Positions 45,287 through 55,066 are shown, numbered from the stretch's first letter. The stretch: 64,000 bases of DNA from Clostridia bacterium (GCA_024403735.1 JAKSRG010000009.1:1-64000), one strand, 5' to 3'. Program-made: numbers and translations. The notes: generated from the sequence alone by a model not told the origin.

Positions 45287-46207
45287 ATGAAGAAATTTGT
45301 ATCAGTATTATTAGTGTTGGCGATGGTATTCGCAGTAGCTGCTTGTGATGCGTCTAATAGTAGTAAGAAATCCAAGAAGCATAAGAAGGACAAGAAGCCT
45401 AAGGAAACAGTTGAAGAAGTAGTTGAGACTGATGAGCAAGAAGTTATTGATGAAACTGAAGAAACTGTAGAGGAAACAGAAGCTACTGAGACTGAGGCAG
45501 AAGTAACAGAGGAAACAACTACAGAAGAGTATATTGAGACTGAACCAACAATAGATATCTCATCTATCGAGAATATTTCATATGTTGGTGTATATCAGGA
45601 TGATGGTTTCAATTCCATGAATGTTTATGTTACGAATTATGGACTATTTGTAGATATAGATTTCTATAGATTCATGAATGATACTCGAGGTGTTGCTTAC
45701 ACTGGAGATGATACATGTCTTCATATAGATTTTGATGATTACTCTTTTATTTTCTATGACAATAGCGAGGATACTTATACTCTCGAAGTTGTATCTAGTG
45801 AAATTACTCTAGTAAGTCCAGGTGATACGTTTGTTTTCGATAAGATGTATACAGGTGGTTGTACTGATGATCAGCTTGATGACGCACTTGAGTTTTATAT
45901 GACTAATGTTGTTGATGTAATTAACGAGATGGGTGAAGCAGATGAGCAATTATTCTTATTGCACGATGGTTATCTTGATGTAGCTTGCTACTATACAATT
46001 AAACTTGATAATGATGAATATGCGATGTTCGATATAAGTACATTCTATTTCGATGATGAAGGTGGATTTACACCTGTTCATAGATTTGGAGTAGGAGATT
46101 TGAATTATGATGCGCCACTTGGCTCATCAACAAGAGAGTGTCTACAGGAAGTTGGTTATCCATATAGTATGTACACTTTGGATGAAATAATTGGTGCTGT
46201 AGGTTAA
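45287..46207 (+). CDS. Acidic lipoprotein of unknown function
   Basis: Protein of 306 residues: lipoprotein signal (lipobox VAAC), a Lys-rich stretch (KKSKKHKKDKKPK) directly after the Cys, then a long Thr/Glu linker (about 35-85) and a globular domain rich in Asp, Tyr and Val. The positive stretch beside the membrane followed by an acidic spacer suggests wall passage. A terminator follows. Confidence 0.78.
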   Translation: MKKFVSVLLVLAMVFAVAACDASNSSKKSKKHKKDKKPKETVEEVVETDEQEVIDETEETVEETEATETEAEVTEETTTEEYIETEPTIDISSIENISYVGVYQDDGFNSMNVYVTNYGLFVDIDFYRFMNDTRGVAYTGDDTCLHIDFDDYSFIFYDNSEDTYTLEVVSSEITLVSPGDTFVFDKMYTGGCTDDQLDDALEFYMTNVVDVINEMGEADEQLFLLHDGYLDVACYYTIKLDNDEYAMFDISTFYFDDEGGFTPVHRFGVGDLNYDAPLGSSTRECLQEVGYPYSMYTLDEIIGAVG

Positions 46208-46230
46208 TTAGATTAGTTTGATATGCTGAG

Positions 46231-46268
46231 CCCTGTAAGTGAATGAATTGTGCTTACAGGGTTTTATT
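46231..46268 (+). terminator. Terminator
   Basis: A perfect 9-bp stem (46231-46239 with 46253-46261) followed by TTTTATT. Confidence 0.87.
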
Positions 46269-46389
46269 ATGCGCATATAGATAAGTGTTATTGGACAAAA
46301 AATCTGCAGTTTTACTAACCTATGTGTTATAGAAAGAAGGCTTGTAAAATGCTATCATTGTCACTGATTTTTCAAATGGATGGTATTTT

Positions 46390-47730
46390 ATGCAAGGTAA
46401 ATCAATGACAGAAGGAGCTCCATGGAAGCATATTATTAAGTTTTGTTTTCCAGTACTTCTTGGCTCCTTATTGCAACAGTTATATAGCACAGTAGATACA
46501 ATTATTGTAGGTAACTTCTCAAGCGAAGAGGCTTTGTCTGCAGTTGGTACTACAGATACAGTTACATTTTTCTTCTTGTCTATAGCAATTGGTCTTTCGG
46601 CAGGTAGTGGTGTAGTTATTGCGCAATATTATGGCGCTAAGAATGAGAAAGAGGTTAGACGTAATGCTTCTGCAGGTATATTCTTCTTGATGATTCTAGG
46701 ACTAGTTGTAACAGTCATTGCTGAATTGTTATCTACAGTAATATTCAAAGATGTTGTTAAAGTTCCAGCTGAGATATTAGATCTGACACTTGTTTACTTC
46801 AGACTATATATGATAGGTATGGTTTTCCAATTCGGTTATAACATATTCTCATCTATACTTAGAGCTGTTGGTGATAGTGTAGCTACGCTTATATTCTTGG
46901 TTATATCATCAGTTATTAATATCGTCCTTGACTTGTTATTTGTAGCAGGATTCCATTGGGGTGTAGTTGGTGCAGCAGTAGCAACTGTTATATCTCAGGT
47001 ATGTTCCTTTGTTGCTGCATATTATTACATGATTAAGAGATATTCTGTATTCAAGTTCAAGATGAATGAATATCGATGGGATGGCCAGGCTGTTAAGCGA
47101 GCTGTTGTTATTGGAATGCCTATTTCAATTCAGCTCATAATCGTATCAGTTGGTCTTACATTCATTTCACGAGCAGCAAATGAATTTGGTAAATCAATGA
47201 CTGCTTCATTTACAGTTGGAGGAAGAATAGAAAGATATATTAATCTTCCATGTAATTCACTTCAGACAACACTTGCTACATATACAGGCCAAAATATTGG
47301 TGCAGGTAAGCTCGATAGAGTAAAGAAGGGTGCTAAGCAGTCTATACTCATTTCAGTATTATCAACAATTGTAATCTCTACTTTGATCTGGGCTTTCTCA
47401 GGAACAATTGCTTCTTGGTTCTCATTAAGTGAAGATGCACTCGTATATTGTTTGCCACACATAAGGACAGTTGCGATTATTAATTTTGTATTGTCACTTT
47501 ATATTCCATTGTTCGGTTTATATCAGGGAATGGGACATAGTTTCTTCCCAACAATTGTAGCAACTTGTGCGCTCGGAGTGAGAGTAATAGTAGTTTATTT
47601 ATTAAGATATTCACCATTCCTTGGTCATACAATTATCTGGTGGAATGGTCTATTTGGTTTTGGTGTTGGATGCACAATTACATGGTTCTTCTATTTTAGT
47701 GGTTTATGGAAAAAGAAGAAGGCATTATAA
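46390..47730 (+). CDS. MATE-family efflux transporter
   Basis: Third MATE pump, 446 residues and twelve helices, beginning MTEGAPWKHIIKFCFPVLLGSLLQQLYSTVDTIIVGNF. It resembles the pump at 27702 more than the minus-strand one. It follows 182 bases of intergenic DNA in which no recognisable regulator site was found. Confidence 0.92.
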   Translation: MQGKSMTEGAPWKHIIKFCFPVLLGSLLQQLYSTVDTIIVGNFSSEEALSAVGTTDTVTFFFLSIAIGLSAGSGVVIAQYYGAKNEKEVRRNASAGIFFLMILGLVVTVIAELLSTVIFKDVVKVPAEILDLTLVYFRLYMIGMVFQFGYNIFSSILRAVGDSVATLIFLVISSVINIVLDLLFVAGFHWGVVGAAVATVISQVCSFVAAYYYMIKRYSVFKFKMNEYRWDGQAVKRAVVIGMPISIQLIIVSVGLTFISRAANEFGKSMTASFTVGGRIERYINLPCNSLQTTLATYTGQNIGAGKLDRVKKGAKQSILISVLSTIVISTLIWAFSGTIASWFSLSEDALVYCLPHIRTVAIINFVLSLYIPLFGLYQGMGHSFFPTIVATCALGVRVIVVYLLRYSPFLGHTIIWWNGLFGFGVGCTITWFFYFSGLWKKKKAL

Positions 47731-47792
47731 TGTTCTCATAGGGTTTGGGCTTACTTCACAATTTGTGAAGTGTTTGTTATGAGGACACAGAT
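47731..47792 (+). promoter_or_regulatory. Nested hairpins between MATE and hydrolase genes
   Basis: The 19-base palindrome 47753-47771 (ACTTCACAA-T-TTGTGAAGT) followed by TTTGTT is a terminator. GTTCTCATA (47732-47740) can also pair with TATGAGGAC (47779-47787), which contains the ribosome site GAGGA, giving an outer stem around it. Confidence 0.55.
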
Positions 47793-48734
47793 ATGCTTTG
47801 GTTTGTTGTTGGTGTTGTTATAGGAATATTAGTTTTCGTATCATCTTCAGTTTTGATAGTTGGATCTTATGTAGTTAAGCGATCCTGCCAGATGACAACT
47901 GCAACAGGCGATAGTTATCCAGAGAAATCTTTTAAAGAAAATAATTTCAATGTTGAAGACTATAAGTCAAAGTATCAGATTGATAAGTTTGTTGTGTCTT
48001 CATCTTTTGATGAGCATGTAATTCCAGTTACATATGTTCATGCAAAGGGAAGTGAAGGTACTTTGAATAACAAGACTGTTATCATGGTTCATGGAATGCA
48101 TGGCAATAAGTATTCAACATATCCAATGTCTGAAGTATTCTTGGAAAATGGCTATAATGTCCTTGCCTTTGATCAGAGAAGTTCAGGTGAGAATACTGCT
48201 CCATATACAATGTTCGGATATTATGAGAAGCATGATGTATTGGACTGTGTAAAGTATGTAGCTAGTAACTCATCAGAAGATATCGGCTTATGGGGTATGT
48301 CTTTTGGTGGCATAACCGTATGTAATTCACTTAAGTTTGATGAAGTAGTCAATAGAATTAAGTTCGTAGTACTAGATTGTCCTATTAGTAGTATGAAAGA
48401 TATGGTTTACAGTAAGATTGATGCTAATGGTAAATTTATATCATCTTCATTCACAGCGTTCTGCGGTAATGTTATGAATAAGATTAAATTTGGTTTCTTC
48501 TACGAGGATTTAGACTCTACTAAGTGCGTTGCTAATGTTAGAGTTCCACTTGTTGTTATGAATTCATCAACAGACCAAGTAACTCCTTATTATATGGGTA
48601 AAGATATATATGAAGCTTCTGGTGCTACATATAAACAGTTAGTTACATTTGATGATTGTAAACATGCTGATTGCTGGATTAATGATAATAGCAAGTATCG
48701 TGCAGCAGTAGAGGATTTGCTCAGAAATATCTAA
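47793..48734 (+). CDS. Membrane-anchored alpha/beta hydrolase
   Basis: Protein of 313 residues with an N-terminal helix (about 3-28) and a hydrolase fold: VIMVHGMHGNK (oxyanion), GLWGMSFGG with the nucleophile Ser near residue 170, SSTDQVTP with the Asp, and DDCKHADCW with the His. It resembles YqkD/BAAT-type serine hydrolases. Substrate unknown. Confidence 0.85.
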   Translation: MLWFVVGVVIGILVFVSSSVLIVGSYVVKRSCQMTTATGDSYPEKSFKENNFNVEDYKSKYQIDKFVVSSSFDEHVIPVTYVHAKGSEGTLNNKTVIMVHGMHGNKYSTYPMSEVFLENGYNVLAFDQRSSGENTAPYTMFGYYEKHDVLDCVKYVASNSSEDIGLWGMSFGGITVCNSLKFDEVVNRIKFVVLDCPISSMKDMVYSKIDANGKFISSSFTAFCGNVMNKIKFGFFYEDLDSTKCVANVRVPLVVMNSSTDQVTPYYMGKDIYEASGATYKQLVTFDDCKHADCWINDNSKYRAAVEDLLRNI

Positions 48735-48949
48735 GCCTTTTTGCCTGTAAAATGCGGTTGTAAAAATCAAATTTCTAATATAAATAACTCGAATTTGCTA
48801 ATAATATAACAATAAATTGCTTATATTGGTGTTATGTTTGTTACATATGTATATAAGTTTTGTATACATTTCTTGCTAACGACTCTGCTATAATACGACC
48901 TGGAAGAGAAAAGAATGACAATAATTGTATATCCGGGGAGGAAATTGAA

Positions 48950-49342
48950 ATGAGAAGTATTAAGTTAGTAGCTTGTTCACTTATTCTTGCTGTTATGTGT
49001 TCAATCTTTGCAGGTTGTAGCAAGGTGTCACCAGAAGGACATTGGATCTTGATTAAGAAGATTCATTCAAACGGCGTTGTTTATAATGCACAGGATTTGA
49101 GTGATCACAGAATTAGTGAGGAAATTGATATTGTTGGTAATGTAGCAACATATAAGAGTTACGCTGATGGATATGCAAAGCTTAGTTGTGTTATGTCAGT
49201 AGACGAACTTTACGATAATAACTTTTCACTTAATATGCCAGGTACTACATCTTACATGATCGCTAGAGTTGATGGTAATGAACTTACTTACTATGTAGAC
49301 GATGCACTTGGTACAAATCAGATGATCTTCAGAAGAGGATAA
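48950..49342 (+). CDS. Small lipoprotein of unknown function
   Basis: Protein of 130 residues with a lipoprotein signal (lipobox FAGC) and a beta-rich domain beginning PEGHWILIKKIHSNG, similar to lipocalin-like small secreted domains. The start at 48950 follows GGGGAGGAAATTGAA. An extended -10 TGCTATAAT at 48886-48894 lies upstream. Confidence 0.8.
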   Translation: MRSIKLVACSLILAVMCSIFAGCSKVSPEGHWILIKKIHSNGVVYNAQDLSDHRISEEIDIVGNVATYKSYADGYAKLSCVMSVDELYDNNFSLNMPGTTSYMIARVDGNELTYYVDDALGTNQMIFRRG

Positions 49343-49381
49343 TTTTAATTTAGTTTTCCGTTATTGTAATTACATAAAATG

Positions 49382-49420
49382 GACTGTTTCGAGAATGTGT
49401 TTTCGAGATGGTCTTTTTTA
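49382..49420 (+). terminator. Terminator
   Basis: A 14-bp stem with several G-T pairs (49382-49395 with 49400-49413) followed by a T run. Confidence 0.82.
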
Positions 49421-49487
49421 TTGCAACTAATTATTGAGTATATGATTTGATATACTTGTAATGGATAAAATGTTGGGGGATTAGGTA

Positions 49488-50345
49488 ATGAACGATAATT
49501 TCAATCTATTGGTAGATAGAATAAAGAGTAATGGATGGAATGTTCATGGAATTGAATTGATTAGTGAGGGTGAATTAGTTGACTCATACGGTGATACGAA
49601 GTCTCTTTATCCTTTGTATTCTGCTACGAAAACAATCCTCGCACTTGCAGTTGGAATTGCCTGGGATAGAGGCGTGTTCAATCTGGATGAAGCTGTAACT
49701 AAATACATTCCAGCTTCATTTATTGAGGGTATGAGTGAATGCCAGAAGAAGTTATTCGATAAGGTTACGATTAGAAGATTGATGACTATGTCTGTTAAAG
49801 GGTTTGCATTTAGACCTGAGGGAGATAGTTATCTTAAGTTCGCTCTTGCTTCATTAATTGATCCTGATGTTGATTGCTTTGAATATAGTAATATTAGTGC
49901 TTATCTAGTAGGTGTTGCACTCACATCTGTCGTAGGCGATGTAGGTGAATTCATTGAAAAAGAATTATTACTACCGCTTGGAATAACTTCATACAACTAT
50001 GAAAGATGTCCAGATGGGTTCTTCTATGGAGCGTCTAAGATGTTTATGAGTGTATCTGATTTAAGTAAACTTGGCCTATTGGTGAGCAACCATGGTATAT
50101 ACGATGGAAAGCGCATCTTGTCTGAGGAATATATCCAAGAGATGACTAGGGTATATAGGCGAACAGAGCATAATGGATATGGACTTCTTACATGGATTAA
50201 TGATAAGTGTTGTTATTTCAAAGGAAAGAATGAACAGAGATGTTTCATATTGTTTAGTGAAAACAAGGTGATTTCCTATTTATCTGAGATTGAGGGTAAT
50301 AATGGAGAACTAGATGCGTGTGTGCAAGAGCTCCTTATCAAATAA
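49488..50345 (+). CDS. Beta-lactamase-family serine hydrolase
   Basis: Class C-like penicillin-binding/esterase protein of 285 residues. The SxxK motif is SATK (about residue 45) and YSN is the YxN motif (about residue 130); the third KTG-type motif near the C-terminus is not clear. There is no signal peptide, so it is probably cytosolic and an esterase or amidase rather than a resistance enzyme. Confidence 0.82.
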   Translation: MNDNFNLLVDRIKSNGWNVHGIELISEGELVDSYGDTKSLYPLYSATKTILALAVGIAWDRGVFNLDEAVTKYIPASFIEGMSECQKKLFDKVTIRRLMTMSVKGFAFRPEGDSYLKFALASLIDPDVDCFEYSNISAYLVGVALTSVVGDVGEFIEKELLLPLGITSYNYERCPDGFFYGASKMFMSVSDLSKLGLLVSNHGIYDGKRILSEEYIQEMTRVYRRTEHNGYGLLTWINDKCCYFKGKNEQRCFILFSENKVISYLSEIEGNNGELDACVQELLIK

Positions 50346-50407
50346 CTACGGTTAATGTATAATCTGTTTGAATTATCAAATCAATTAAAGAATAGGAAGG
50401 TATTGTT

Positions 50408-50812
50408 ATGGCTAATTTGAGATTTAAGTGTGCTTCATGCGGAAATGTATTCGATATCCCAGGTGGCGCAGCAACTTGTCCAAAGTGTAATACACCAGTT
50501 AATGGTGAGATGGGAACAATTCAGCTTTATAGAATGGGAAGTCCTATTGGTGCAGCTGTAGGAATAGGTCTTTATATCAACGGTGCTCCATATGGTCATG
50601 TAGCTAATAAGGGTATGATTAATGTAATGGTACCTTATGGTACATATAAGATTCACGCTACACTTGGTATGACAAGAAGGTGCAAGGATTTGGAAGTTAC
50701 TCTTACACCTGAAGCTAATGTTTGTTTTGTTAAGGCAAGAGTTAAGGCTGGTTTCTGGACTAATACAGTTATCATTGAACCAGCAAAACCAGAGGATATG
50801 CCAAGCAAGTAA
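50408..50812 (+). CDS. Zinc-ribbon protein with beta-sandwich tail
   Basis: Protein of 134 residues: zinc ribbon CASC and CPKC (about residues 8-27), then a PEGA-like small beta domain (GLYINGAPYGHVANKGMINVMVPYGTYKIHATLG). AGGAAGGT precedes the start. Unknown role; another of the zinc-ribbon set in this window. Confidence 0.78.
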   Translation: MANLRFKCASCGNVFDIPGGAATCPKCNTPVNGEMGTIQLYRMGSPIGAAVGIGLYINGAPYGHVANKGMINVMVPYGTYKIHATLGMTRRCKDLEVTLTPEANVCFVKARVKAGFWTNTVIIEPAKPEDMPSK

Positions 50813-50832
50813 TTAGAATGTTAACTTATGGT

Positions 50833-50860
50833 AAAAGCCACCCTTGAGGTGGTTTTTATT
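50833..50860 (+). terminator. Terminator
   Basis: CCACC-CTTGA-GGTGG with an A-run before and TTTTTATTTT after. Confidence 0.8.
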
Positions 50861-50925
50861 TTGCCAAAAATAGTATAATCAAAGAGGTGTCGGGCAACAC
50901 CAGATTATGTGGCGGAGGTAATATC

Positions 50926-51816
50926 ATGAAGAAGATATTCGAGTTTGGTAAAGCTATTTGTTATTCAGGTTATAGAGATGGACAAAGTCCAGAAACTGTA
51001 TGTCCTACAAAGGAACAGATTACAGAAGATTTATTAATTCTTGTAGATGAAGGATATAAGTATATCCGTATGTATGATCCTAATGATCACGCAAGATTTG
51101 TATTAGAAGTTATTAGAGAGAAGAAGCTCCCACTTAAGTGTCTCCTTGGAGTAGATTCATTTGCAGAAGCATCTAATGAACATAGTGCAGTTGGTCCATT
51201 ATCTTTCACAGATGAGCAGATTGCAGCAAATATTAAGAGAAATGATAACGAGTATGAGAAGCTTATAGCGCTCGTTAAGGAGTTCGATGATGAAGTTATC
51301 GCTGTATCAATTGGTAATGAGAATACTCCTGAATGGGGTACAAGATTGGTATCTGAAGCTAGACTTATCGAACATGCAGATAGATTACACGAAGCACTTG
51401 ATAAGCCTGTAACATTCTGTGAAGGTGCATTCGAGTGGATGAAGTTAGATGAACTCGCTAAGCACTTAGATTTCATATCAGTGCATAACTATCCTATGCA
51501 TGCTCGCATTCTCCTCGAGGATGCAATTCCTGAGAATAAGAGAGCATATAAGGAAGTATCAGAGAAGTATCCAGATAAGGAAGTTATCTTTACTGAGGTT
51601 GGTTGGACTGTCAAAATTAGTAGCCATATGATTGAAGGTCAGGGTTCAGTTGAGAATCAGAAGACTTATATTACAGCACTTAATAAGTGGCTCGAAGAAG
51701 AACAAATTATCGCGTTCATTTTCGAGGCGTTCGACGAAACTTGGAAGGCTGAGACACCTGATAAGGGTGAATGTAACTGGGGCCTCCACTATATGGATAG
51801 AACAAAGAAATGGTAA
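50926..51816 (+). CDS. GH17-type beta-1,3-glucanase-like glycosidase
   Basis: Intracellular glycosidase of 296 residues without a signal peptide. KYIRMYD fits the family start, SIGNENTPEW holds the acid/base Glu and IFTEVGW the nucleophile Glu; FEAFDETWK closes the barrel. Together with the secreted GH16 enzyme at 334 it suggests beta-1,3-glucan use, with GH17 acting on imported oligosaccharides. Start at 50926 follows GGAGG. Its end overlaps the next gene by 7 bases. Confidence 0.83.
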   Translation: MKKIFEFGKAICYSGYRDGQSPETVCPTKEQITEDLLILVDEGYKYIRMYDPNDHARFVLEVIREKKLPLKCLLGVDSFAEASNEHSAVGPLSFTDEQIAANIKRNDNEYEKLIALVKEFDDEVIAVSIGNENTPEWGTRLVSEARLIEHADRLHEALDKPVTFCEGAFEWMKLDELAKHLDFISVHNYPMHARILLEDAIPENKRAYKEVSEKYPDKEVIFTEVGWTVKISSHMIEGQGSVENQKTYITALNKWLEEEQIIAFIFEAFDETWKAETPDKGECNWGLHYMDRTKKW

Positions 51817-52220
51817 AAGATATTGTAAGAGATCAGTTTTTTCTGGCACAAAAATCTACTGAAGCAACTATTGAGGACAAGCAGGTCGTAATCGACCTGC
51901 TTGATACTTTGAAGGCTAATTCTTATCGCTGCGTTGGATTAGCAGCAAATATGATTGGTGTATCAAAAAAGATTATCGCTGTTGCTGACGGTAACAAAAG
52001 ATTTATTATGGTTAATCCTGTTATTACTAAGAAGACAGGTGAGTATCAGACTGAAGAGGGATGTCTATCGTTAGATGGCGTTAGACCATGTAATCGCTAT
52101 GAGTATATTGAGGTTGATTATTTAGATCAGGACTTCAAGAAGAGACATGGTAGATTTAAGAATTTTGTCGCTCAGATTATCCAACACGAGATTGATCATT
52201 GTAACGGAATAATAATCTAG
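51810..52220 (+). CDS. Peptide-deformylase-like protein
   Basis: Protein of 136 residues with the three deformylase motifs: VGLAANMIG (motif I), EEGCLSL (II) and QHEIDH (III; H126, E127, H130 with Cys of motif II as metal ligands). The motif I Gln that helps hold the transition state is Met here. The metal site is complete. Such short variants occur beside a normal Def in clostridia; the housekeeping copy is probably elsewhere. It overlaps GH17 by 7 bases. Confidence 0.82.
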   Translation: MVKDIVRDQFFLAQKSTEATIEDKQVVIDLLDTLKANSYRCVGLAANMIGVSKKIIAVADGNKRFIMVNPVITKKTGEYQTEEGCLSLDGVRPCNRYEYIEVDYLDQDFKKRHGRFKNFVAQIIQHEIDHCNGIII

Positions 52221-52303
52221 TTAAGTATTAACACTTTGTTTATAAATTGTGATATTTGGCTCGACTATAATCTTACTATAAGGTTAATAGTTAGGAGATT
52301 ATT

Positions 52304-53422
52304 ATGGATTATTTTGGTAAAGATGTTCCTAAGCTTGGTTTTGGTCTTATGAGACTTCCTCGTAAGGGCTTTAAGATAGATATTCCACAAGTTAGCAAGA
52401 TGGTAGATATGTTCCTCGAAGCTGGGTTTACTCACTTTGATACTGCTCCTATATATCCTGGATCGGAAGCGGCTATTCGTCAGGCCCTTGTCGAGAGATA
52501 TCCAAGAGAGTCTTATACATTGTCTACAAAGTTAAATGCTACGATTATGGCTGGTGTTACTTCTGAAAAGGGTATTGAGAAGGAATTCCAGGCAAGTCTT
52601 AAGAAAACTGGTGCAGGATATTTTGATTACTATTTTCTCCACATGTTAATGGAGAATAATTACAAGAACTATGATAAGTATCATTGTTGGGATTTCGTTA
52701 AGAAAAAGAAGGAAGAAGGTCTCATCAGGCATTATGGCTTCTCATTTCATGGTGGACCTGAGCTTTTGGATGAATTACTAACAATGCATCCTGATGTTGA
52801 ATTTGTACTCCTTCAGTTAAACTATCTCGATTGGGAGAATAATATGGTTGCTTCACGAGCTAATTATGAGGTTGCTCGTAAACATAATAAGCCAATTGTA
52901 GTAATGGAGCCTATTAAGGGTGGTATCCTAGCAAATCCACCTGATAACGTTAAGGAGTTGTTCAAAAAATATAATCCTAATCTTTCATATGCGTCTTGGG
53001 CTGTCAGATATGCTGCTTCGTTGGAGGGTATCATTACTGTCTTGTCAGGAATGTCAGATATAGCTGCGATGGAAGATAATCTATCTTATATGAAGGATTT
53101 CCAGCCACTTAATGAGGAAGAGCAGAAGATTATCCAGGAAGCACAGAGGCTTATGGGTAAGTCTTCAACAATCCCATGTACTGGATGTAGATATTGTGCT
53201 AAGGGATGCCCTAAGGAGATTGATATTCCATTGATCTTTGAGGCTCTAAATAAACAGCTCGGTAATGGTCAGCTCAAAGAGGCAAAGGAATTATATAATT
53301 CTGTAGCTACAGAAGGTAAGAGAGCATCAGATTGTATTGGGTGTCTGCAGTGTGAGCGTAGTTGCCCACAGAAGCTTAATATTACTGATTACTTAAGATT
53401 AAGTAAGGAGACATTGGAGTGA
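52304..53422 (+). CDS. Aldo/keto reductase with C-terminal 2[4Fe-4S] ferredoxin domain
   Basis: Protein of 372 residues, same architecture as the protein at 32721: the barrel starts PKLGFGLMRLPRKG, FDTAPIYPGSE holds the catalytic Tyr, and LHMLMENN follows. The Fe-S tail has CTGCRYCAKGCP and CIGCLQCERSCP. AGGAG is upstream of the start. No terminator is clear before the gltA promoter. Confidence 0.9.
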   Translation: MDYFGKDVPKLGFGLMRLPRKGFKIDIPQVSKMVDMFLEAGFTHFDTAPIYPGSEAAIRQALVERYPRESYTLSTKLNATIMAGVTSEKGIEKEFQASLKKTGAGYFDYYFLHMLMENNYKNYDKYHCWDFVKKKKEEGLIRHYGFSFHGGPELLDELLTMHPDVEFVLLQLNYLDWENNMVASRANYEVARKHNKPIVVMEPIKGGILANPPDNVKELFKKYNPNLSYASWAVRYAASLEGIITVLSGMSDIAAMEDNLSYMKDFQPLNEEEQKIIQEAQRLMGKSSTIPCTGCRYCAKGCPKEIDIPLIFEALNKQLGNGQLKEAKELYNSVATEGKRASDCIGCLQCERSCPQKLNITDYLRLSKETLE

Positions 53423-53484
53423 ATAGGATTTAGATTTAAATGATTTAATAAAATGAACACTATTTGATTAATAAGTAAAAGTGA

Positions 53485-53533
53485 TTTGATATTAGTTCTA
53501 TATACTTGCAATACTTCAAAAGTTTAGTATTAT
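53485..53533 (+). promoter_or_regulatory. gltA promoter, copy A of a shared promoter module
   Basis: TTTGATATTA (53485-53494), 10 bases, CTTGCAA (53505-53511, containing the -35), a 16-base spacer and TATTAT (53528-53533). The same order and exact spacings recur at 57613 and 62509. Confidence 0.75.
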
Positions 53534-53544
53534 ATTGCCATAAA

Positions 53545-53640
53545 GAGCAACGGGGTTCACAGTTTTTGTGAGCCCCATTTTATTTTGTTTGTTATATCTT
53601 AAGAACAAAGACGTTCAGATTATTCTGAGCGTCTTTTGCG
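53545..53640 (+). promoter_or_regulatory. Leader with two GARCAA-hairpin elements upstream of gltA
   Basis: Element A1: GAGCAA (53545-53550), a 9-bp stem 53552-53560 with 53568-53576, then ATTTTATTTT. Element A2: GAACAA (53603-53608), an 11-bp stem (53608-53618 with 53625-53635), then TTTTG. In each the GTTC of the 5' arm can also pair with the upstream GARC. Both look like terminators placed right after the start of transcription. GGAGG at 53647 follows. Confidence 0.75.
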
Positions 53641-53659
53641 TATATAGGAGGTAATTATT

Positions 53660-55066
53660 ATGGTTGAGAGCATGCTATTTGATGGCGAAGTAAGTAATGA
53701 GATGCTTACCCTAGATGAGATGGGCGATTTGTCTGAATATATGGAAGTGTTCTATGAAGAATTACTCAAGAACCAACTCATAGATAGAGAACTATATACT
53801 AAGTATGATGTTAAGCGTGGACTTCGTGATTCATCAGGTAAGGGAGTACTTACAGGATTAACAGAAATCTCTGATGTAGTAGCCTTCGAAGAAGTAGATG
53901 GTAACAGAGTACCTATTGATGGACGTCTATATTATCAGGGTTGTAATGTAGAGGAGATTATTAATAATCTTAACGGTCGTAAGTTTGGATTTGAAGAGAC
54001 GATTTATCTTCTTATGTTTGGTAAGCTTCCTTCAGTTGAGGAACTTGATAAGTTTATATATGCAATGGCTGAGATGCAGAGCCTTAATAACAGATTTGTA
54101 CGAGACGTTGTTATGAAGGCATCTAATGCGAATATTATGAATGCTATGCAGCGTTGTGTATTAACACTTTACACATATGATGCTGATCCTGATGGAATAT
54201 CACCACAAAATGTATTAAGACAGTCTCTTGAACTTATCAATAAGCTCCCATTGATAGCTGTCTATTCATATATGTCATATAGACACTTTAGAATGGATAA
54301 GAGCCTTCTTATTAAGAACCCTGAGAAAGGTCTGTCATTAGCAGAGAATATTCTCTATATGTTAAGACCTGATGGTAAATATACGGCACTCGAGGCTAAG
54401 GTACTCGATATAGCACTTATTCTTCATGCTGAACATGGTGGTGGTAATAACTCTACATTTACAACGCATGTAGTTACATCATCTGGTACAGATACATATT
54501 CATCAGTATCTGCTTCAATTGGTTCGCTTAAGGGTCCTAGACATGGTGGTGCTAATCTTAAAGTTCTCAATATGTTCCGTGATATTAAGGAACATGTTAG
54601 TGATTGGTCAGATGAGAAGAAGATATCTGAGTATCTTACTAAGATACTTGCTAAGGAAGCATTCGATGGTTCTGGACTTATCTATGGTATGGGACATGCC
54701 GTATATACATTGTCTGATCCAAGAGAAGTAATACTTAAGAAATTCGCTAGAAGTCTTGCTGAAGAAAAGGGCCTTTTGGAGGAGTTTGAGTTTTACAATC
54801 GAATTGAGAAGATTGCCGGTAAACTCATTATGGAGAAGCATAAAGTACAGAAGAATGTATGTGCGAATGTCGACTTTTATAGTGGCTTCGTATATAAAAT
54901 GCTTGGTATTCCAGAGGAATTATTCACACCGATATTTGCTATAGCAAGAATTCCAGGCTGGTGTGCACATCGATTAGAAGAATTACTTAATGGTAACAAG
55001 ATTATTAGACCAGCTTATAAGTATGTTGGACATCACATAGATTGTCCATCTATTGAGAAAAGATAA
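53660..55066 (+). CDS. gltA: Citrate synthase
   Basis: Condenses acetyl-CoA and oxaloacetate to citrate. The 468-residue protein has the family active site: LHAEHGGGNNSTF and SLKGPRHGGANL with the catalytic His residues, IYGMGHAVYTLSDPR with the third His, and a C-terminal PGWCAHRLEE. It is longer than the 430-residue hexameric type, with a helical N-terminus of about 60 residues that is common in clostridial enzymes. With the adjacent NADP isocitrate dehydrogenase it makes 2-oxoglutarate for glutamate; no aconitase is in the window. Confidence 0.94.
   Translation: MVESMLFDGEVSNEMLTLDEMGDLSEYMEVFYEELLKNQLIDRELYTKYDVKRGLRDSSGKGVLTGLTEISDVVAFEEVDGNRVPIDGRLYYQGCNVEEIINNLNGRKFGFEETIYLLMFGKLPSVEELDKFIYAMAEMQSLNNRFVRDVVMKASNANIMNAMQRCVLTLYTYDADPDGISPQNVLRQSLELINKLPLIAVYSYMSYRHFRMDKSLLIKNPEKGLSLAENILYMLRPDGKYTALEAKVLDIALILHAEHGGGNNSTFTTHVVTSSGTDTYSSVSASIGSLKGPRHGGANLKVLNMFRDIKEHVSDWSDEKKISEYLTKILAKEAFDGSGLIYGMGHAVYTLSDPREVILKKFARSLAEEKGLLEEFEFYNRIEKIAGKLIMEKHKVQKNVCANVDFYSGFVYKMLGIPEELFTPIFAIARIPGWCAHRLEELLNGNKIIRPAYKYVGHHIDCPSIEKR

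Noticed and set aside
53545..53640. T-box or known riboswitch upstream of citrate synthase
   Set aside because: No T-box sequence (AGGGUGGNACCGCG) or other riboswitch core that I can recognise; the elements are short repeated hairpins only.
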